This document shows positions 63,041 through 64,000 of a DNA stretch of 64,000 bases, one piece after another. How positions within the stretch are numbered: position 1 is the stretch's first letter; each line of letters opens with the position of its first letter. A model generated the notes under the pieces. The model had not been told where the DNA came from. It ran no database searches and saw nothing but the letters and a program-made list of their open reading frames with translations. Both the position numbers and the translations under genes were made by a program. Source of the stretch: Dicaeum eximium (Eukaryota; Chordata; Aves; Passeriformes; Dicaeidae); assembly GCA_013396995.1 (NCBI GenBank), contig VWZP01008117.1, forward strand, positions 1 through 64,000, written 5' to 3'.

Positions 63041-63043
63041 CTA
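62987..63043 (-). promoter_or_regulatory. Candidate gag-pol stop readthrough signal
   Basis: The gag frame ends GGAGAAGAT-TAG (63043-63041) and continues without a frame change into protease. Eight bases after the TAG, GGGCTCT (plus-strand 63025-63031) can pair with AGAGCCC (plus-strand 62987-62993); a G-U and an A-U pair extend this 7-bp stem. Gammaretroviruses suppress a gag UAG with a structure about eight bases downstream. The stop, spacer and stem here fit that pattern, but the pseudoknot is not demonstrated. Confidence 0.6.
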
Positions 63044-63313
63044 ATCTTCTCCTTTCAATAGTCTCTCTAGGGCCTCTTGTTCCCGTATAATCGCTTCATC
63101 AAATGAGATTTTTTTACAGAACCTTTTGACGTGCCCTATCTCCCCACAATAGTAGCATCTCTGGTCCTCCTGCTCATTCGGTTTTATTGGTCCTAATGGT
63201 GGTGGGACTTTACTTGACGGTCTCTGTACTGACGGGACATATTCCCCTTTATTCTCCGTCACTCCCTTCCCTACCTCCGAATTTCCTCTTCTATCCGGTG
63301 TTTCTCCTCCCAT
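63041..63313 (-). pseudogene. gag: gag nucleocapsid (single CCHC zinc knuckle)
   Basis: Nucleocapsid binds and packages viral RNA. This 90-residue piece has one CCHC zinc knuckle, CYYCGEIGHVKRFC (residues 53-66; plus-strand 63116-63157). One knuckle, as opposed to two, is usual for gamma-like viruses. A proline-rich stretch precedes it. It ends at the TAG that separates gag from pol. Upstream the same frame meets a TGA at about 63322, and a frameshift between 63340 and 63414 separates it from capsid. Confidence 0.92.
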
Positions 63314-63413
63314 CCCCAGTCATTCTCTAGCCACAGTGATCATCATCCTAGCTTTACTTTTTGCTTTCTCCTCCTCTCTACGCAGGTACACTCGCAACGC
63401 TTCTTTTAACAAG

Positions 63414-63998
63414 TCATTGATCCCCTTCTCTTGCCAATCCTCGATTTTTTTCAAGCTTCCTCCTGATGTCAGGCCAGGTCTTTGATACAAACTGTACTTT
63501 AAGTAATACTTGTCCCTCTTGGCTTTCAGGATCTATGTTTGAGTATTGTTGGAAACACCTTTTTAGCCTACTGAGCCACGCAGCCGGGGTTTTGTCCTTT
63601 TCCTGAAAGCTATCAAACGCTAGTTTTGCATTGGTGCCTTTGGGGACCGCCTCTTTAATGCCTCTAATTATTAATGTTCTATATTCCTCCATACTCCTTC
63701 TGTCCGGGGCCTGATTGGAGTTCCAGTTTGGATCTTCCATTGGTAACTTATGGCCCCCTGAGACCCCTGTCTGATTTTCCCATTCCCAGATTTTTATTGC
63801 CGCTGCCCAGATCAGTTTCACCTCTTCACTACTAAATAGGATCTTAAAAATCGAGGTGAGCTTCCCCCATGTATATGTATTGGGTCCCAGAAACTGATCT
63901 ATCTGCTGGGGACCACCTGGGTCCTCAACTAGATTTACCATTTCTCTCTTTAACCCCCTCACTTCCGATGAAGTAAGAGGGGCATTCACATACCCCAC
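63414..63998 (-). pseudogene. gag: gag capsid, partial, open at the window edge
   Basis: Capsid forms the viral core shell. The 194 open codons start at the window edge, so the true gag start, matrix and p12-like region are outside. PLTSSEVRGLKREMVNL near the beginning fits the capsid N-terminus, and the major homology region is seen as FDSFQEKDKTPAAWLSRLK. The last residues include WPDIRRKLEK. The frame ends at 63414 before the nucleocapsid. The Lys/Arg/Glu-rich linker between them is disturbed by a frameshift. Confidence 0.9.
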
Positions 63999-64000
63999 AC

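Larger units (their letters stand above)
58401..64000 (-). mobile_element. Defective class I (gammaretrovirus-like) endogenous provirus
   Basis: In 5'-to-3' order (right to left) it carries gag capsid, nucleocapsid, protease, reverse transcriptase, RNase H, integrase and the first part of env. The gamma-like assignment rests on a single CCHC zinc knuckle, gag and pol in one frame separated by TAG, the RT/RNase H/integrase order, and a GPY-type integrase tail. Its 5' LTR, leader and gag start lie beyond the right edge. It ends on the left inside env surface sequence, with no transmembrane part or clear 3' LTR. Frameshifts, stops and an RT deletion make it inactive. It is GC-richer than its surroundings, and the frames remain long, so it is not extremely old. 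Confidence 0.93.

Noticed and set aside
1..64000. CRISPR arrays, operons, tRNA or rRNA genes
   Set aside because: None were seen. The tandem arrays present are LTR-internal or simple repeats without spacer structure, and no tRNA cloverleaf was recognised.

Overview
The window reads as nuclear DNA from a neoavian bird, possibly a songbird. It is an AT-rich, gene-poor stretch (intergenic or a very long intron) with no bacterial-style operons. The bird assignment rests on several CR1 LINE fragments with the typical ATTCTATG-type 3' end, and on LTR families I recognise from avian genomes, including an ERVL-like LTR followed by a CGGCACCCAAAGTGGGGC-type primer-binding region. No host protein-coding gene can be assigned. 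One short candidate exon (34773-34816, +) has good splice signals but no recognised gene.

Layout. From 1 to about 40 kb the DNA is mostly unique and AT-rich, with low-complexity tracts. It holds short CR1 pieces (about 1.5, 13.0, 34.4 and 36.7 kb), one LTR at about 17.9-18.6 kb, a roughly 1 kb avian interspersed repeat at 22.4-23.4 kb, and an ERVL-like LTR plus leader at 29.5-30.2 kb. From 40 kb to the end retroviral material dominates. There are two solo LTRs with TGTT...AACA ends and 4-bp target duplications (40279-40984 and 43830-44501; the second has a 69-bp dimeric tandem array in U3). Two related solo LTRs with 6-bp duplications follow (50573-51165 and 51473-52064, both reverse), then an internal CR1 ORF2 fragment (55.5-56.3 kb) and a third, degenerate LTR of the 6-bp type (57.4-57.9 kb).

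The right end (about 58.4 kb to the edge at 64.0 kb) is a minus-strand, gammaretrovirus-like (class I) endogenous provirus. In order from the right edge leftward it carries gag capsid, nucleocapsid, protease, reverse transcriptase, RNase H, integrase and the first part of env. Its 5' end lies beyond the window. It is defective: there are frameshifts, stops, a reverse-transcriptase deletion that removes the YXDD catalytic region beside the only ambiguous base in the window, and no env transmembrane part or matching 3' LTR. Gag and pol are in one frame separated by a single TAG with a possible stem-loop downstream, the arrangement expected for gammaretroviral stop readthrough.

I found no evidence of an undescribed system. 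The most informative observations are the LTR boundaries with target duplications, the U3 array, the gag-pol junction, the missing RT active site and the candidate exon. All family names come from recognition, without database searches.
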